NCBI GenBank assembly: GCA_963747775.1
Contig: CAVVGT010000016.1
Coordinates: 248,001 to 312,000, forward strand
Source: JAGVSZ01 sp963747775
GTDB taxonomy: Bacteria > Pseudomonadota > Gammaproteobacteria > Burkholderiales > SG8-39
Length of the DNA stretch: 64,000 bases
Direction of reading: 5' to 3'
Numbering within the stretch: the first letter of the stretch is position 1; every line of letters begins with the position of its first letter. A program made the position numbers and the translations under genes. Below are positions 52,510 through 61,599 of this stretch, in pieces. The notes beneath the pieces were generated by a model. That model saw nothing but the letters and a program-made list of their open reading frames with translations. It did not search any database and was not told where the DNA came from.

Positions 52510-52701
52510 CTCGTGCCCTGCCCCTCGAGAGCAACGCTCATCCGAAATCTCGGGCCGCTCATGCAATTGTCAAAAATCTTTACGGGGCGGGAATTTTCGA
52601 CCGATCTTTGCCACACATGGGGCCGTAAGCCAACATTCTGCTCGAGATTCCAATATCGTGGCGGGATCTGGCATCAGCGCTCGGTAAGAGCGTCGACGAC
52701 G

Positions 52702-53232
52702 ATGAAGAAGCACGCGTCCGCCATGGCATGCATCGGTCCCGGCGACCGCGGGGCGCGGTTCGCACCGGAAGCCGCGGCCGTGTATAGCGCACAGGCGTTG
52801 GTCTCTGCGGGTCAAGCAATCGTCCAGCTCGCGTCTGGAGCGCGCCTCCACCGGATACCGCGCATCGACGAGCCGCGCGGGAGCCTCGTGTTCGCGGAGG
52901 TCGGGCAGCATCTCCCGTTCGAGCCCAAGCGCTTCTTCTGCGTGTTCGACGTCCCCGACGGCGAAGTCAGGGGCGGTCATGCCCACCGGAAGCTGCACGA
53001 GTTCCTCATCTGTCTTCGGGGGACTTGGGTAGTGATGCTCGACAACGGGTTCGTGCAGGAGGTGGTGCTCCTCGATGCGCCGGACGTCGGGCTGTACCTC
53101 CCGCCTCGGCTGTGGCGGCGACACTACCAACAGGGCCCCGGCGCGTTGCTCATGGCGCTAGCGTCAGACGTCTATCGCCCTGACGACCACGTACGCGACT
53201 ATCAGACGTTCGCCCGCATGGCACGCATGTGA
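52702..53232 (+). CDS. fdtA: FdtA/QdtA-like dTDP-4-keto-6-deoxyglucose 3,4-ketoisomerase (cupin)
   Basis: A 176-residue cupin enzyme. The family core is clear: LHRIPRIDEPRGSLVFAEVGQHLPFEPKRFFCVFDVP, then RGGHAHRKLHEFLICLRGTWVVMLDNG with the catalytic His region, and LYLPPRLWRRHYQQ. It moves the keto group from C4 to C3 of dTDP-4-keto-6-deoxyglucose, ahead of a C3 aminotransferase. ATG at 52702 fits the family N-terminus best; the frame is open further upstream. The next gene is a broken FdtB-like aminotransferase and a NeuD-like acetyltransferase sits divergently. Confidence 0.85.
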   Translation: MKKHASAMACIGPGDRGARFAPEAAAVYSAQALVSAGQAIVQLASGARLHRIPRIDEPRGSLVFAEVGQHLPFEPKRFFCVFDVPDGEVRGGHAHRKLHEFLICLRGTWVVMLDNGFVQEVVLLDAPDVGLYLPPRLWRRHYQQGPGALLMALASDVYRPDDHVRDYQTFARMARM

Positions 53233-53239
53233 AGGGCCG

Positions 53240-54390
53240 GTGGCGGCGGCCGAGAGCGGCAATACTCGAAGCAAGGGGGTTCCTTTGCTTGACTTCGGCG
53301 CAATGCATGCCGAGCTCCGACCGGTGCTGGACGCTGCGGCGTCGTGTCGTCGAGTCCAACACGCTCATCCTCGGGCGCGAAGCCGACGCGTTCGAGGCCG
53401 AGTTTGCCGCGTACTGCGGCGTCGACCACTGCGTGGGGGTCGGTAACGGTCTTGACGCGCTCGTCTTCATTCTGCGCGCACTTGACATCGGTCCGGGCTA
53501 CGAAGTCATCGTTCCTGCTCACACCTTCATCGCGACCTGGTTGGCCGTCTCCTGCGCCGGCGCGACGCCCGTTCCCGTAGAGCCCGATGCGGAGACCTAC
53601 AACCTCGACCCCGGAAGGGTCGAGGACGCCATCACGCCGCGTACGCGCGCGATCATGCCGGTGCACCTTTAGGGCCAGACTGCGGACATGGATCGCGTCA
53701 CGGAGAGTGCAGCGCGGCACGAGCTCAAGGTCGTCGAGGACGCCGCCCAGGCCCACGGCACCCGGTACAAAGGGCCGGCGCGCCGGCAGCCTCGGCGACG
53801 CGGCCGGATTCAGCTTCTACCCCACCAAGAATCTCGGTGCACTCGGAGACGGCGGCGCGGTCGTCACGAGCAACCGCGAGATCGCGGACCGCGTGCGCCA
53901 TCTCCGGAACTACGGAGCGCGGGAGAAGTACCGGCACGAGGTGCTCGGGGTCAACTCCCGTCTCGACGAGCTTCAAGCGGCGTTCGTGCGCGAGAAGCTC
54001 CGGGTCCTGGACGACTGGAACGAGCGAAGGAAGCGTGCGGCCGCACGGTATCGCGAGCACCTCGAGGACATGGACGTCGCGCTGCCGTCTGTGTCCGCGT
54101 GGGCGGACCCCGTGTGGCACCTGCTCGTCATTCGAATCGCGGACTGCGACGCGGTGCGCGCAAGCCTCGACGCCGAAGGCGTCGGCACCGGGATCCATTA
54201 CCCGGTTGCGCCGCATCTGCAGGAAGCCTACCGGAGCCTCGGTCACGGCCTCGGGTCTTTCCTGCGAGCCGAAGCCCTCAGCCGGGCGGCACTCAGTCTG
54301 CCGCTGTGGCCGCAGATCCGGCCTTCGCAGCAGGCAACCGTGGTGGAAGCGCTCGGCGGGGCAATCAGGAGGCTGCGGCATGCCGAGTGA
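53240..54390 (+). pseudogene. FdtB-like DegT/DnrJ aminotransferase with three lesions
   Basis: A PLP sugar 3-aminotransferase, recognisable along its whole length but not readable as one frame. It begins LLDFGAMHAELRPVLDAA, then shifts frame near 53335 to RVVESNTLILGREADAFEAEFAAYCGV. An in-frame TAG at 53670-53672 stands where relatives have Tyr (IMPVHL-stop-GQTADMDRV). A second shift by one extra C near 53778 leads into RRAGSLGDAAGFSFYPTKNLGALGDGG, which holds the PLP lysine. FdtB makes dTDP-3-amino-sugars after FdtA. Three independent defects favour true decay, unless this stretch of sequence is poor. Confidence 0.85.
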
Positions 54391-55249
54391 AGGCCGTCTC
54401 CTGACGGTCATGGCGGTCTGCTACAACCACGCCCGTTTCCTGACCGAATGCCTGGACAGTATCCGCGCGCAGACTTTCCAGGACTTCCAGCTGGTGATCA
54501 CGGACGACGGATCGACCGACGGCTCGCCTGCGCTCATCCGCGACTGGCTGACGGCACATGGCGTTTCCGCCCACTTCATCCGGCACGAGGCGAACCGTGG
54601 CCTGTGCCCGACGCTCAACGAGGCGCTCGCGGCGGTGCGCGGTAAGTACCTGGCGAAGATTTCGACCGACGACGTGTGGATGCCCGACAAGCTGGCGCGG
54701 CAGGTTCCGGTGATGGAGTCGTTGTCGGACCGTGTCGCCGTGCTGTATGGTGACGCGCTTCAGATCAACGAGGTAGGTCAAGTGCTCCCGCGGAAATTTC
54801 TATCCGAGTGCGCCGTCAGTGGGCCTGGCCCAAGCGGAAACGTCTTTCGATCCCTTCTTCGTCGCAATTTCGTGCTGGGACCGACAACTCTCGTTCGAAC
54901 CGAGTGCCTGCGAAGCGTGGGCGGGTATGACGAGACCCTCGCGTACGAGGATTGGGACATGTGGCTGCGGTTGGCGCGACGATACGAGTTCCAGTTCTCG
55001 CCGGAGATCTTTACGAAGTACCGCATCGTGGAGAGCTCGCTAAGTCGCACGACGGTTGCGTGGGGTTCGCCCAATCAGCTCTGGACAGATCTACGAATTC
55101 TTGAGAAGTGCCTGGACTCGCCCGACCTGAGCCGGGCAGAGGCGGCGCGCACCCGGCTCCGGATGCTCGCCCGCGCCCTCCGCCTCGCCCGGCATGCCGA
55201 GGGGCGGGCGGTGCGGGCGGTTAGCCGCGCCTTGAGCGCATGGCTTTGA
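54380..55249 (+). CDS. Family 2 glycosyltransferase
   Basis: A 289-residue GT-A enzyme. LTVMAVCYNHARFLTECLDSIRAQTFQDFQLVITDDGSTDGS is the nucleotide-sugar binding start, AKISTDDVWMPDKLARQV carries the DxD-like metal site, and GGYDETLAYEDWDMWLRLARRY holds the catalytic ED pair. It adds a sugar to a lipid-linked polysaccharide intermediate. ATG at 54380 has a perfect AGGAGG site and overlaps the end of the aminotransferase pseudogene by 11 nt, so it was co-transcribed with the fdtA-like genes. Confidence 0.9.
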   Translation: MPSEGRLLTVMAVCYNHARFLTECLDSIRAQTFQDFQLVITDDGSTDGSPALIRDWLTAHGVSAHFIRHEANRGLCPTLNEALAAVRGKYLAKISTDDVWMPDKLARQVPVMESLSDRVAVLYGDALQINEVGQVLPRKFLSECAVSGPGPSGNVFRSLLRRNFVLGPTTLVRTECLRSVGGYDETLAYEDWDMWLRLARRYEFQFSPEIFTKYRIVESSLSRTTVAWGSPNQLWTDLRILEKCLDSPDLSRAEAARTRLRMLARALRLARHAEGRAVRAVSRALSAWL

Positions 55250-55323
55250 CGCGACGGCCTTGTCCAAACCCGCTCGGATCGGATGAGGCTGTTGAGAGCG
55301 TTGATCGAGGCCGGAGCGTCGCG

Positions 55324-56028
55324 CTATTCAATCACTTCGGGCAGCGCCATGTCGCCGCCGGGATGCTCGGGCCCTAACGGATCCCGGGGGATCGGCGATC
55401 GGACGTAGATGCCGCTCCCTTCGCGCTGCCAGCGGAACGAGTAGCGATGCACAGACCCGACCTCGCGATAGCCCCGCCGAGCGGAGAGCTTCCGCGACGC
55501 GCGATTGCCGACCCACGTGAAGGTATAGAAGTAACGAAAACCCGCTGCGCGGAACAGCGTTTCGAAGCGCTCGAAGCACGCGTCGATGAGGCCGGTGCCG
55601 CGATACGTCGGGGACGCCCAGATGTTGGAAACGCGCGCTTCGTCAGGCAGCAGATATCGCCAGCACGTAACCATCCTTCGATTGTCCGCTTCAAACACCG
55701 GCCACATAACGGCACCGAGGTCACCGCCGATCCATGCGGCGTAGCAGTTCCGCATACCGTAGACCGCCCGGTACTCGAAGTGACGCGGTAATGGCGCCGG
55801 CATGCTTTTGAACTGCTCGAAGACCGCGTCGTCCACCCGCCGCAGGTGGAACGATAGATTGCACGACGCCGGCACCGGCGGCAGCCTCAGATCACGCTGT
55901 GCAGCGACAAACTCGGTGTACTCGAAGAGGCTGCCGGCGACGGCGCGGCCGAGCCCGCCGAAACCTTGCTTCGCGTACACATCGGGGATCCGTCTGAGTT
56001 TCTCGAGCATCTTCACGATCGTCGTCAC
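55324..56028 (-). CDS. GNAT-family acyltransferase
   Basis: A 234-residue protein with a C-terminal GNAT core: ARVSNIWASPTYRGTGLIDACFERFETLFRAAGFRYFYTFTWVGNRASRKLSARRGYREVG covers the acetyl-CoA loop (RGTG) and the last strand. The N-terminal third is basic and less conserved. GTG at 56028 is the longest start; an ATG six codons later is possible. It lies 24 bp after the DegT-type aminotransferase gene on the same strand, so N-acylation of the amino sugar that enzyme makes is a reasonable inference. Confidence 0.75.
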   Translation of the reverse strand: MTTIVKMLEKLRRIPDVYAKQGFGGLGRAVAGSLFEYTEFVAAQRDLRLPPVPASCNLSFHLRRVDDAVFEQFKSMPAPLPRHFEYRAVYGMRNCYAAWIGGDLGAVMWPVFEADNRRMVTCWRYLLPDEARVSNIWASPTYRGTGLIDACFERFETLFRAAGFRYFYTFTWVGNRASRKLSARRGYREVGSVHRYSFRWQREGSGIYVRSPIPRDPLGPEHPGGDMALPEVIE

Positions 56029-56052
56029 CGAAAAGGCAGGGTGGACCGGTCG

Positions 56053-57399
56053 CTACGTTCCAGCGGTGGCGCGTACGATCTCCGCGACCCGCCGGACGTC
56101 ATCCATTTCGACGGTCGGCTCGCACGGGAGCTCCACGAGCGAAGGCCAGATGCGGTCTGCATTCGGCAGCGCGCTGCGCGCGTGTTTCTCGTAAGGTGGT
56201 TGAAGATGGAGCGGCCGGTAGCTACGATCCACCTCATAGCCTGCGTCGCGCAGAGCCCGCACGATTGCGATGGTGACGTGCTCCCCGCCGTGGAAGCTGA
56301 CCAACTGTGTCAGGCACGCCGAGCCCTCTGTATGAGGCAAGAGCGAGCATGCGGCTTCGTGACCGAGCAGTGCCCTATACGCATCAACGCGGCTGCGGCG
56401 GGCGGCAATGTTGGCATCGAGCGTGTCGAGCAAGCTCGTGGCGACGGCGGCGTCCAGATTCGCCATCGCGCGGCCCGCGTAGGCGGACTCCTGTCGGATC
56501 GTGTAGACACGGCTCAACGTGACCTGCAGCGGAAGAGACCAGCGTCGCCAACGTCGCCACACCGTTACGGCCGCTGCCCGCTTCAAAGTCGGTACCGCGG
56601 CTGCGGGAGAGAAGTGGGCAGTCCGGGCTCGCTCCAGCACCTCGTTGTGGCGCGACACCAGAGCCCCGCCGCCGACGCCGAAGCACACTTTGCCGTTCCC
56701 GAAACTCACGATGCCGGCGTCTCCGAAGGTGCCGAGCAGCCGTCCTTTCAGCCTTGCGCCGAGCGCCTGCGCGGCATCGTCGATGAGGATGAGTCCTCGC
56801 TCCCGGCAGAGCACCTCGATGGCGCGGATCGGTGCTGGATTGCCGAAGAGATGTGCGACGACCACCGCCCGCGTGCGAGAGGTGATGGCAGCTTCCACCG
56901 TCTCGGAGGTCAGGGTCAGATCTTTCCCGACGTCGGCGAGGACCGGCACGGCCTCCACGGCGACGATGGGCGGGACGATGCTGGCGCAGCAGAACGTCGG
57001 CACGATGACTTCGTCCCCGGCGCCCACTCCGGTGGCGCGCAGCCCGAGCTCCAGCGCGGCACGGCCGCTGTTGCACGCGACCGGCGTCGATGTCGAGAAG
57101 AACATCGCCAGCTTCTCCTCGAGCCGCTGCACGTCGGGGCCACTCACGACACGGCCGCTGCCGATGCAGCGCGTCAGTGCAGCATAGGTGCGCCAGCTCC
57201 AGAAGGGCCTGCAAAGCGGGACCCGATAGACGTAAGGGAGGCGGAAGGTGTTGCCCACGCTCGCGGAGGCGCTTAGATTGGCGTTGTCACTTCGTGGATT
57301 TCGGATGAGGGATTCGGTTTTCAAAGTTGTGGCGACACTCGCGAGCCGAAGGCGTGCTGACGCGCGCAGCACGATTGCGCCTGTGCCGAATTGTGCCAT
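56053..57399 (-). CDS. DegT/DnrJ/EryC1/StrS sugar aminotransferase
   Basis: PLP-dependent aminotransferase of the sugar-nucleotide family, up to 448 residues. Core motifs: PVACNSGRAALELGLRATGVGAGDEVIVPTF, LILIDDAAQALGARLKG and GDAGIVSFGNGKVCFGVGGGALV with the PLP lysine. The family usually starts about 50 residues later, close to FRLPYVYRVPLCRPFWSW; a GTG at 57258 would give about 400 residues, and the extra N-terminal part runs up to the truncated beta-helix gene. It adds an amino group to a keto-sugar nucleotide. A GNAT gene follows directly. Confidence 0.85.
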   Translation of the reverse strand: MAQFGTGAIVLRASARLRLASVATTLKTESLIRNPRSDNANLSASASVGNTFRLPYVYRVPLCRPFWSWRTYAALTRCIGSGRVVSGPDVQRLEEKLAMFFSTSTPVACNSGRAALELGLRATGVGAGDEVIVPTFCCASIVPPIVAVEAVPVLADVGKDLTLTSETVEAAITSRTRAVVVAHLFGNPAPIRAIEVLCRERGLILIDDAAQALGARLKGRLLGTFGDAGIVSFGNGKVCFGVGGGALVSRHNEVLERARTAHFSPAAAVPTLKRAAAVTVWRRWRRWSLPLQVTLSRVYTIRQESAYAGRAMANLDAAVATSLLDTLDANIAARRSRVDAYRALLGHEAACSLLPHTEGSACLTQLVSFHGGEHVTIAIVRALRDAGYEVDRSYRPLHLQPPYEKHARSALPNADRIWPSLVELPCEPTVEMDDVRRVAEIVRATAGT

Positions 57400-57433
57400 G
57401 CGACGATTTCGCCCGAGAACGGCGCATTGCCGC

Positions 57434-58150
57434 GTTCAGATCAAGCACCAGCGCGCGCGGCCGAGTCTGCCCGGCATGCCTTCCGGGCGAAGCATCACGG
57501 TGATCAGGCACAATGTGTTCAGCAAGGCGGAGAACGCTTCGACCGCGGAGCTCGCACGGCCCAATCTCCTGGTTGGGCATTTCCCGAAGAGCGGGCCAGG
57601 TGTCGAGGACCTTTACGTGATCTACGGCAATTTCTTCCACGAGAATGCGACCGAAGCGCTGTTCCAGGGGGAAGGGAGCATCGCGTTCTACAGCAACGTG
57701 CTCGTCAACCTGTCCGGGAGCGCCAGCCACATCCAGCCGCACAACGGGCAGCCGGAAACGATTGACGTCTTCGGCAACACCGTCGTCGCGCGAGACAACG
57801 GTGTGCTGATCGCGGGCGGAGACCCCCGGCGCAGGCAGCGAGTGTTCGGCAATGCCATCTTCGCCGGCGCGCCGCTGCAAGGCGGCGAGGCGTCCGCAAA
57901 CGTGACCGGGGATTTAAACGAAGCTGCCCGGTGGCTTCGAAGTCCCTTCGCACCGCCGGGCGAGTTGGACCTTGCACAACGTGGGAAGAGCGGCATCGAA
58001 GCGGCCTCTTGGCCGGAAGTCCCCGACGGCACTCCGGACGCGACGAAGGACTTCGAGGGCAAGCCACGCGCCGCCGGCACGGTGGGTGCGTACGCGGAAG
58101 CGCGGGCGAAGTGGCGGCTCCCGCTGGAGCGGAAGCCGCTGCCGCGGTAG
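57434..58150 (+). pseudogene. 5'-truncated copy of the beta-helix polysaccharide protein
   Basis: The encoded sequence from VQIKHQRARPSLPGMPSG onwards aligns with the C-terminal half of the beta-helix protein at 48.7-50.1 kb (shared: TVIRHNVFSKA, ARPNLLVGHFP, YGNFF, TEALFQGEG, AFYxNVLVN, IQPHN). The N-terminal half with the signal peptide is absent; upstream DNA is instead the start of the divergent aminotransferase gene. The reading frame is intact to its TAG at 58150. An open frame extends upstream to 57248, but that portion is unrelated. It is most likely a remnant left by rearrangement. Confidence 0.82.
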
Positions 58151-58300
58151 GGTGCCCGTACCCTCCCCGAGCGATCTCGCGATTGATCCCTCGACCTGGG
58201 TCAGTGAACGGGAGAGCCACTCGAGCTGTGGCAGCACGGGATGCCGGATTTGCCATCGCCACACGAGCCGCTACCATTGACCCTCATTGGATTCACAGAC

Positions 58301-58990
58301 ATGAGCGACACGAAAGACTTACTCAAGCGTGGAGGCCGTTTCGCGGCGTTGGTGGCCGCCGCCGTTATTCTGATTTCCACGCTGGGCAACAACGTCGCGG
58401 CACAAGATCCCGGGCGCGATTACTACAAAGCTAGCTCGTATCGCGACGGCATCCAGATGCTGAAGAACTTGAACCAAAACCACTTCCGACCGGCCGCTGG
58501 AGCGCTAGAGCGGCGGCGCTACCAGGCGGCGCAGGGTGATTTGGAGTTCATGCTCAAGTATTTCCCGAACCACCCGCAGGCCTTGGCGGGAATGGCGCAG
58601 GTCGGTATTGGATTGAAGCGCCCCGATCTTGCCGACCAGCACTTCAGGAATGCCATCGAGCGCTATCCGGATCACGACGAAACGTACGTAATCTACGGGA
58701 TCTTTTTGCAGAAGCTCGGGCGTACGGACGCGGCAATCGCGCAGTACAGGAAGGCGCTCGAGATCAACCCGAACTCCGGTTTTGGACACTACAACCTCGG
58801 GCTCGCCTACGTCGACACCAAAGACTACGCGCAAGCCAACGCTCACGCCCAGAAGGCATATCAGCTCGGGGTCAACTTCCCGGGCCTGAAACGGCAGCTC
58901 GAAGCCGCAAGGGCCTGGAAGCCGGCCGAACCCTCGGCCGGCGCTGCCGCGACCCCCGAATCGGCCAAGCGCGAGGGCGAGGCCAAATAG
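58301..58990 (+). CDS. Exported TPR protein of the polysaccharide locus
   Basis: A 229-residue protein. ATG 58301 starts a signal or anchor helix (FAALVAAAVILISTLG, cleavage near VAA-QD). Three to four TPR motifs follow (about 75-190), e.g. ALAGMAQVGIGLKRPDLADQHFRNAI, DETYVIYGIFLQKLGRTDAAIAQYRKALEINPNSGFGHYNLGLAYVDTKDYAQANAHAQ. It ends in an Ala/Glu/Lys-rich tail. TPR proteins of this size act as periplasmic adaptors in polysaccharide export. An open frame upstream to 58241 has no support. Confidence 0.8.
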   Translation: MSDTKDLLKRGGRFAALVAAAVILISTLGNNVAAQDPGRDYYKASSYRDGIQMLKNLNQNHFRPAAGALERRRYQAAQGDLEFMLKYFPNHPQALAGMAQVGIGLKRPDLADQHFRNAIERYPDHDETYVIYGIFLQKLGRTDAAIAQYRKALEINPNSGFGHYNLGLAYVDTKDYAQANAHAQKAYQLGVNFPGLKRQLEAARAWKPAEPSAGAAATPESAKREGEAK

Positions 58991-59017
58991 CGCGCGTCGC
59001 TCGCGCCCATCTTCGGC

Positions 59018-60361
59018 CTATGTACGTCGATCGTTTTGCAGGATCCCGGAAGTCGGGCTGACGATAGGCGCCGGGCGCGCGATTCCAGCGGGAGCGGGTT
59101 TCACAACGGCATTGAGCTCGCGCGAGAGAATCGCCGTCATCGCTATAAAGATGAAGTAAAGATCGAAATAAGCAACGTTGAGAAACGCACCGCTGATCCC
59201 GAAGGCGATGATGCCTATCCGCAACCCGTCCGCATAGGTCCCGATCCAGGCGGTGTCGGGAAGCGCGCGGGCTTGTCTTCGCAGTCGAGTCAATCCCGCA
59301 AGCGCAGATACCATGAGGGAGAGATATAAGCCTAGTGCAACGAAACCATGCTGGCCCAAGACCTGGAAATAGGCGCTGTGCGCGGACTGGGTGCCGCCGC
59401 CGATATGCCGGTAATCCTCGCCGACGTAGCTCAGCCACCTTGCCCGATTTGGGGAGTATTCGAACTGGAATCCCGCGCCGGTGATCGGCCTTTCCTTGGC
59501 AATGTTCCAGGAGACGCTCCAGGAGCGCAGTCGCGCCATCGCTGACGAATCCTGCTCGTAGGTCTGGATCGTTTCGGCGCGCTGCCAGAGCCTCTCCGGG
59601 GCGAACGAGACGACCAAGGATCCAGAGATTAGGAGCAAGATCATCCCCCCCCACACCTTGCGCGGGTCCCTCAGGAGCAGCAGCGGCAGCACAACGGCGA
59701 GGCCGACCAGCGCCCCTCGCGAATAGGTGAAGACGCTCGCGATCACGCAACCGACCGCCGCGAAATTCAGGAAGAGCTTGAGTTTCCGGTTCTGCTCGTC
59801 GCGAGCAAGCGACACGAGCACCGGGACCACCATGTTTAGCGCAAGTCCGAGGAACGTATTACCTCCGATGAACACCCCCTCCGGGCCTTGCACGTTGTGA
59901 ACGCCGCCGGTTGTGACCGTAAAGATCGCGCCCTTGATGCCGTAGAACCCCAGGCTCAGGCCGATGACGAGCATCAAGGCTTGGACGCGAGCCTTGCCGT
60001 AGATGAACATGGTTGCGACGAATGTCATCAGGAGGATCTTGGCGAACTGCTCCCAATATCCCCACGCGGGTGCCGGTTCCCAGGCGAAGAACGTCGTGAA
60101 GGTGCAGTACGCAAAGAAGATCGCGACGAGTGCGAGCCCAGCGTTCCACGGAATCGCCTTGCGATCGCGGGAGATCAGCGCCCCGACGAGCGTGGCGAGC
60201 GCGATCATCATCGCGAACGGCATGGTCCGCGCGAACCCCCAGGTGAACATGTGCGGGTTCATCAACCCAAACCAGTACCACGCCAGGATGCCAATCCATG
60301 GCCGGTAGAGGCAGACGGGCAGCAGGCCTAAGGTGATTGCCGTGAGCGCGAGGTCTCGCAT
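59018..60361 (-). CDS. O-antigen-ligase-like protein, exosortase-system associated
   Basis: A 447-residue membrane protein with about ten helices. The start MRDLALTAITLGLLPVCL with RPWIGILAWYWFGLMNPHMFTWGFA is characteristic of the ligase family found with exosortase A systems. The large periplasmic loop contains the Wzy_C signature GGGTQSAHSAYFQVLGQHGFVALGLY. It joins lipid-linked glycans to another acceptor or polymerises them. It is an independent minus-strand gene flanked by plus-strand genes. It is good evidence that this locus belongs to an exosortase-bearing organism. Confidence 0.9.
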   Translation of the reverse strand: MRDLALTAITLGLLPVCLYRPWIGILAWYWFGLMNPHMFTWGFARTMPFAMMIALATLVGALISRDRKAIPWNAGLALVAIFFAYCTFTTFFAWEPAPAWGYWEQFAKILLMTFVATMFIYGKARVQALMLVIGLSLGFYGIKGAIFTVTTGGVHNVQGPEGVFIGGNTFLGLALNMVVPVLVSLARDEQNRKLKLFLNFAAVGCVIASVFTYSRGALVGLAVVLPLLLLRDPRKVWGGMILLLISGSLVVSFAPERLWQRAETIQTYEQDSSAMARLRSWSVSWNIAKERPITGAGFQFEYSPNRARWLSYVGEDYRHIGGGTQSAHSAYFQVLGQHGFVALGLYLSLMVSALAGLTRLRRQARALPDTAWIGTYADGLRIGIIAFGISGAFLNVAYFDLYFIFIAMTAILSRELNAVVKPAPAGIARPAPIVSPTSGILQNDRRT

Positions 60362-60432
60362 CGGAGCGCGGAAAGGATCACAAGAGCGGTGTCGCAGCGC
60401 TGCTACTATTCGAGCGAAGAATCATACCCTCA

Positions 60433-61599
60433 GTGACTCCTGATCTCGCGGTCCGATGGATCACCGACGAGGCGGAATTCCTCGCGCTCCGCGAACCGTG
60501 GAACCGCCTGGTGCCGGCCGCCCGTGGGCGCGACCTGTTCCTGCGGCACGAATGGTTCGACGCTGCCTGGCAATGGCGCAAGGACGAGCGCTGCGCGCTG
60601 CGCATCGCCTTGGTGTCCCGGGGAGCGCAGCTCATCGCGATCTGCCCGCTGGTGCTGCAAGCGACGCAACACGGCAGGCTACCTGCGCGCCGGCTGGAGT
60701 TCTTGACGGTTCCCGACACCCAGTTCTGCGATCTGGTCTGCGATCGGGCAGAGGCCGCCGCAGTGCGCGCCGCGATGTTGCCCGCACTGAGAGACCGTGC
60801 ACGCGAGTGGGACGTGCTGGACCTGAGGTACTTGCCGGAAGACGCCGCCGCGGCCGGACTTGCGCAGCATGACGCTTCGCGGGCCGGTGTGGAGTGCGAG
60901 CGAACGCCCTGGGATGTGAACTCTTACATCGACCTCACCGAGTCGTGGGATGCATTCTATGGTCGGCGGTCCCGTAGCCTCAAGAAGGCGAACAATCTCG
61001 CAGCGAACCGCCTGCGCAAGGCCGGTGACCTGGAGCTTCAGTGGGTGCGGGGAGAGCGCGCAACGCCAGGGCGCAGCGACACCCTGCTCGACGAGCTGGT
61101 CGCGGTTTCTGCAAAAAGCTGGAAAGTCGGAACCGGGCTCACGCTCGACAAGGCGCGGCCCGGCGCGTTCATCCGGCGCTTGACGCGTCATGCGATGGAG
61201 CAGGGCTGGCTGTCGATGTGGTGTCTTCGCCTCGACGGCAAGCCGGTGGCCATGGAGTATCAACTCGTCAATGGCGACGATGTGTTTGCGCTGCGCGCCG
61301 ATTTCGACCAGACCCTCGAGGCGATCTCTCCTGGATCGTATCTCAGCGTGCAGCTGCTCCAACAGCTCTTTGCGAGCGGGCTGCGGCGCTACTGGCTGGG
61401 GCCGGGGCCGAATCCGTACAAAGCGCGATGGACGGAAAAGAGCGAGACCCTGTACCGTGTGCGCGCCTTTAGCCCGACCGCGCGCGGGCGACTGCATCGA
61501 CTGAACGAGCAGCTTGTTCGTCCCGCGGCGCGAAAGGTGCGCGCCGCGCTGCGTCGCGTACGTCGTGGACAATCCGATCCGGCCGGAGCGGACAAGTGA
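60433..61599 (+). CDS. GNAT-fold protein of the CelD/BioF2-like group
   Basis: A 388-residue protein with a duplicated GNAT-like fold: FLALREPWNRLVPAARGRDLFLRHEWFDAAWQW near the start (typical of CelD-like proteins), then SRSLKKANNLAANRLRKAGDLELQWV, and GKPVAMEYQLVNGDDVFALRADFDQTLEAISPGSYLSVQLLQQLFASG in the acetyl-CoA region. This group occurs widely in cellulose and exopolysaccharide loci, probably acylating sugars. It starts with GTG at 60433 and overlaps the asparagine-synthase-like gene by 4 nt (GTGA), so both act in the same process. Confidence 0.82.
   Translation: MTPDLAVRWITDEAEFLALREPWNRLVPAARGRDLFLRHEWFDAAWQWRKDERCALRIALVSRGAQLIAICPLVLQATQHGRLPARRLEFLTVPDTQFCDLVCDRAEAAAVRAAMLPALRDRAREWDVLDLRYLPEDAAAAGLAQHDASRAGVECERTPWDVNSYIDLTESWDAFYGRRSRSLKKANNLAANRLRKAGDLELQWVRGERATPGRSDTLLDELVAVSAKSWKVGTGLTLDKARPGAFIRRLTRHAMEQGWLSMWCLRLDGKPVAMEYQLVNGDDVFALRADFDQTLEAISPGSYLSVQLLQQLFASGLRRYWLGPGPNPYKARWTEKSETLYRVRAFSPTARGRLHRLNEQLVRPAARKVRAALRRVRRGQSDPAGADK

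Noticed and set aside
26389..53672. Possible amber recoding, because two genes carry an in-frame TAG
   Set aside because: The expected residues differ (Glu and Tyr), several other genes here end normally with TAG, and one of the two genes also has frameshifts. Mutation or error is simpler.
57248..57433. Upstream extension of the truncated beta-helix frame
   Set aside because: The residues are unrelated to the paralogue and overlap the 5' part of the divergent aminotransferase gene; this is chance open frame.
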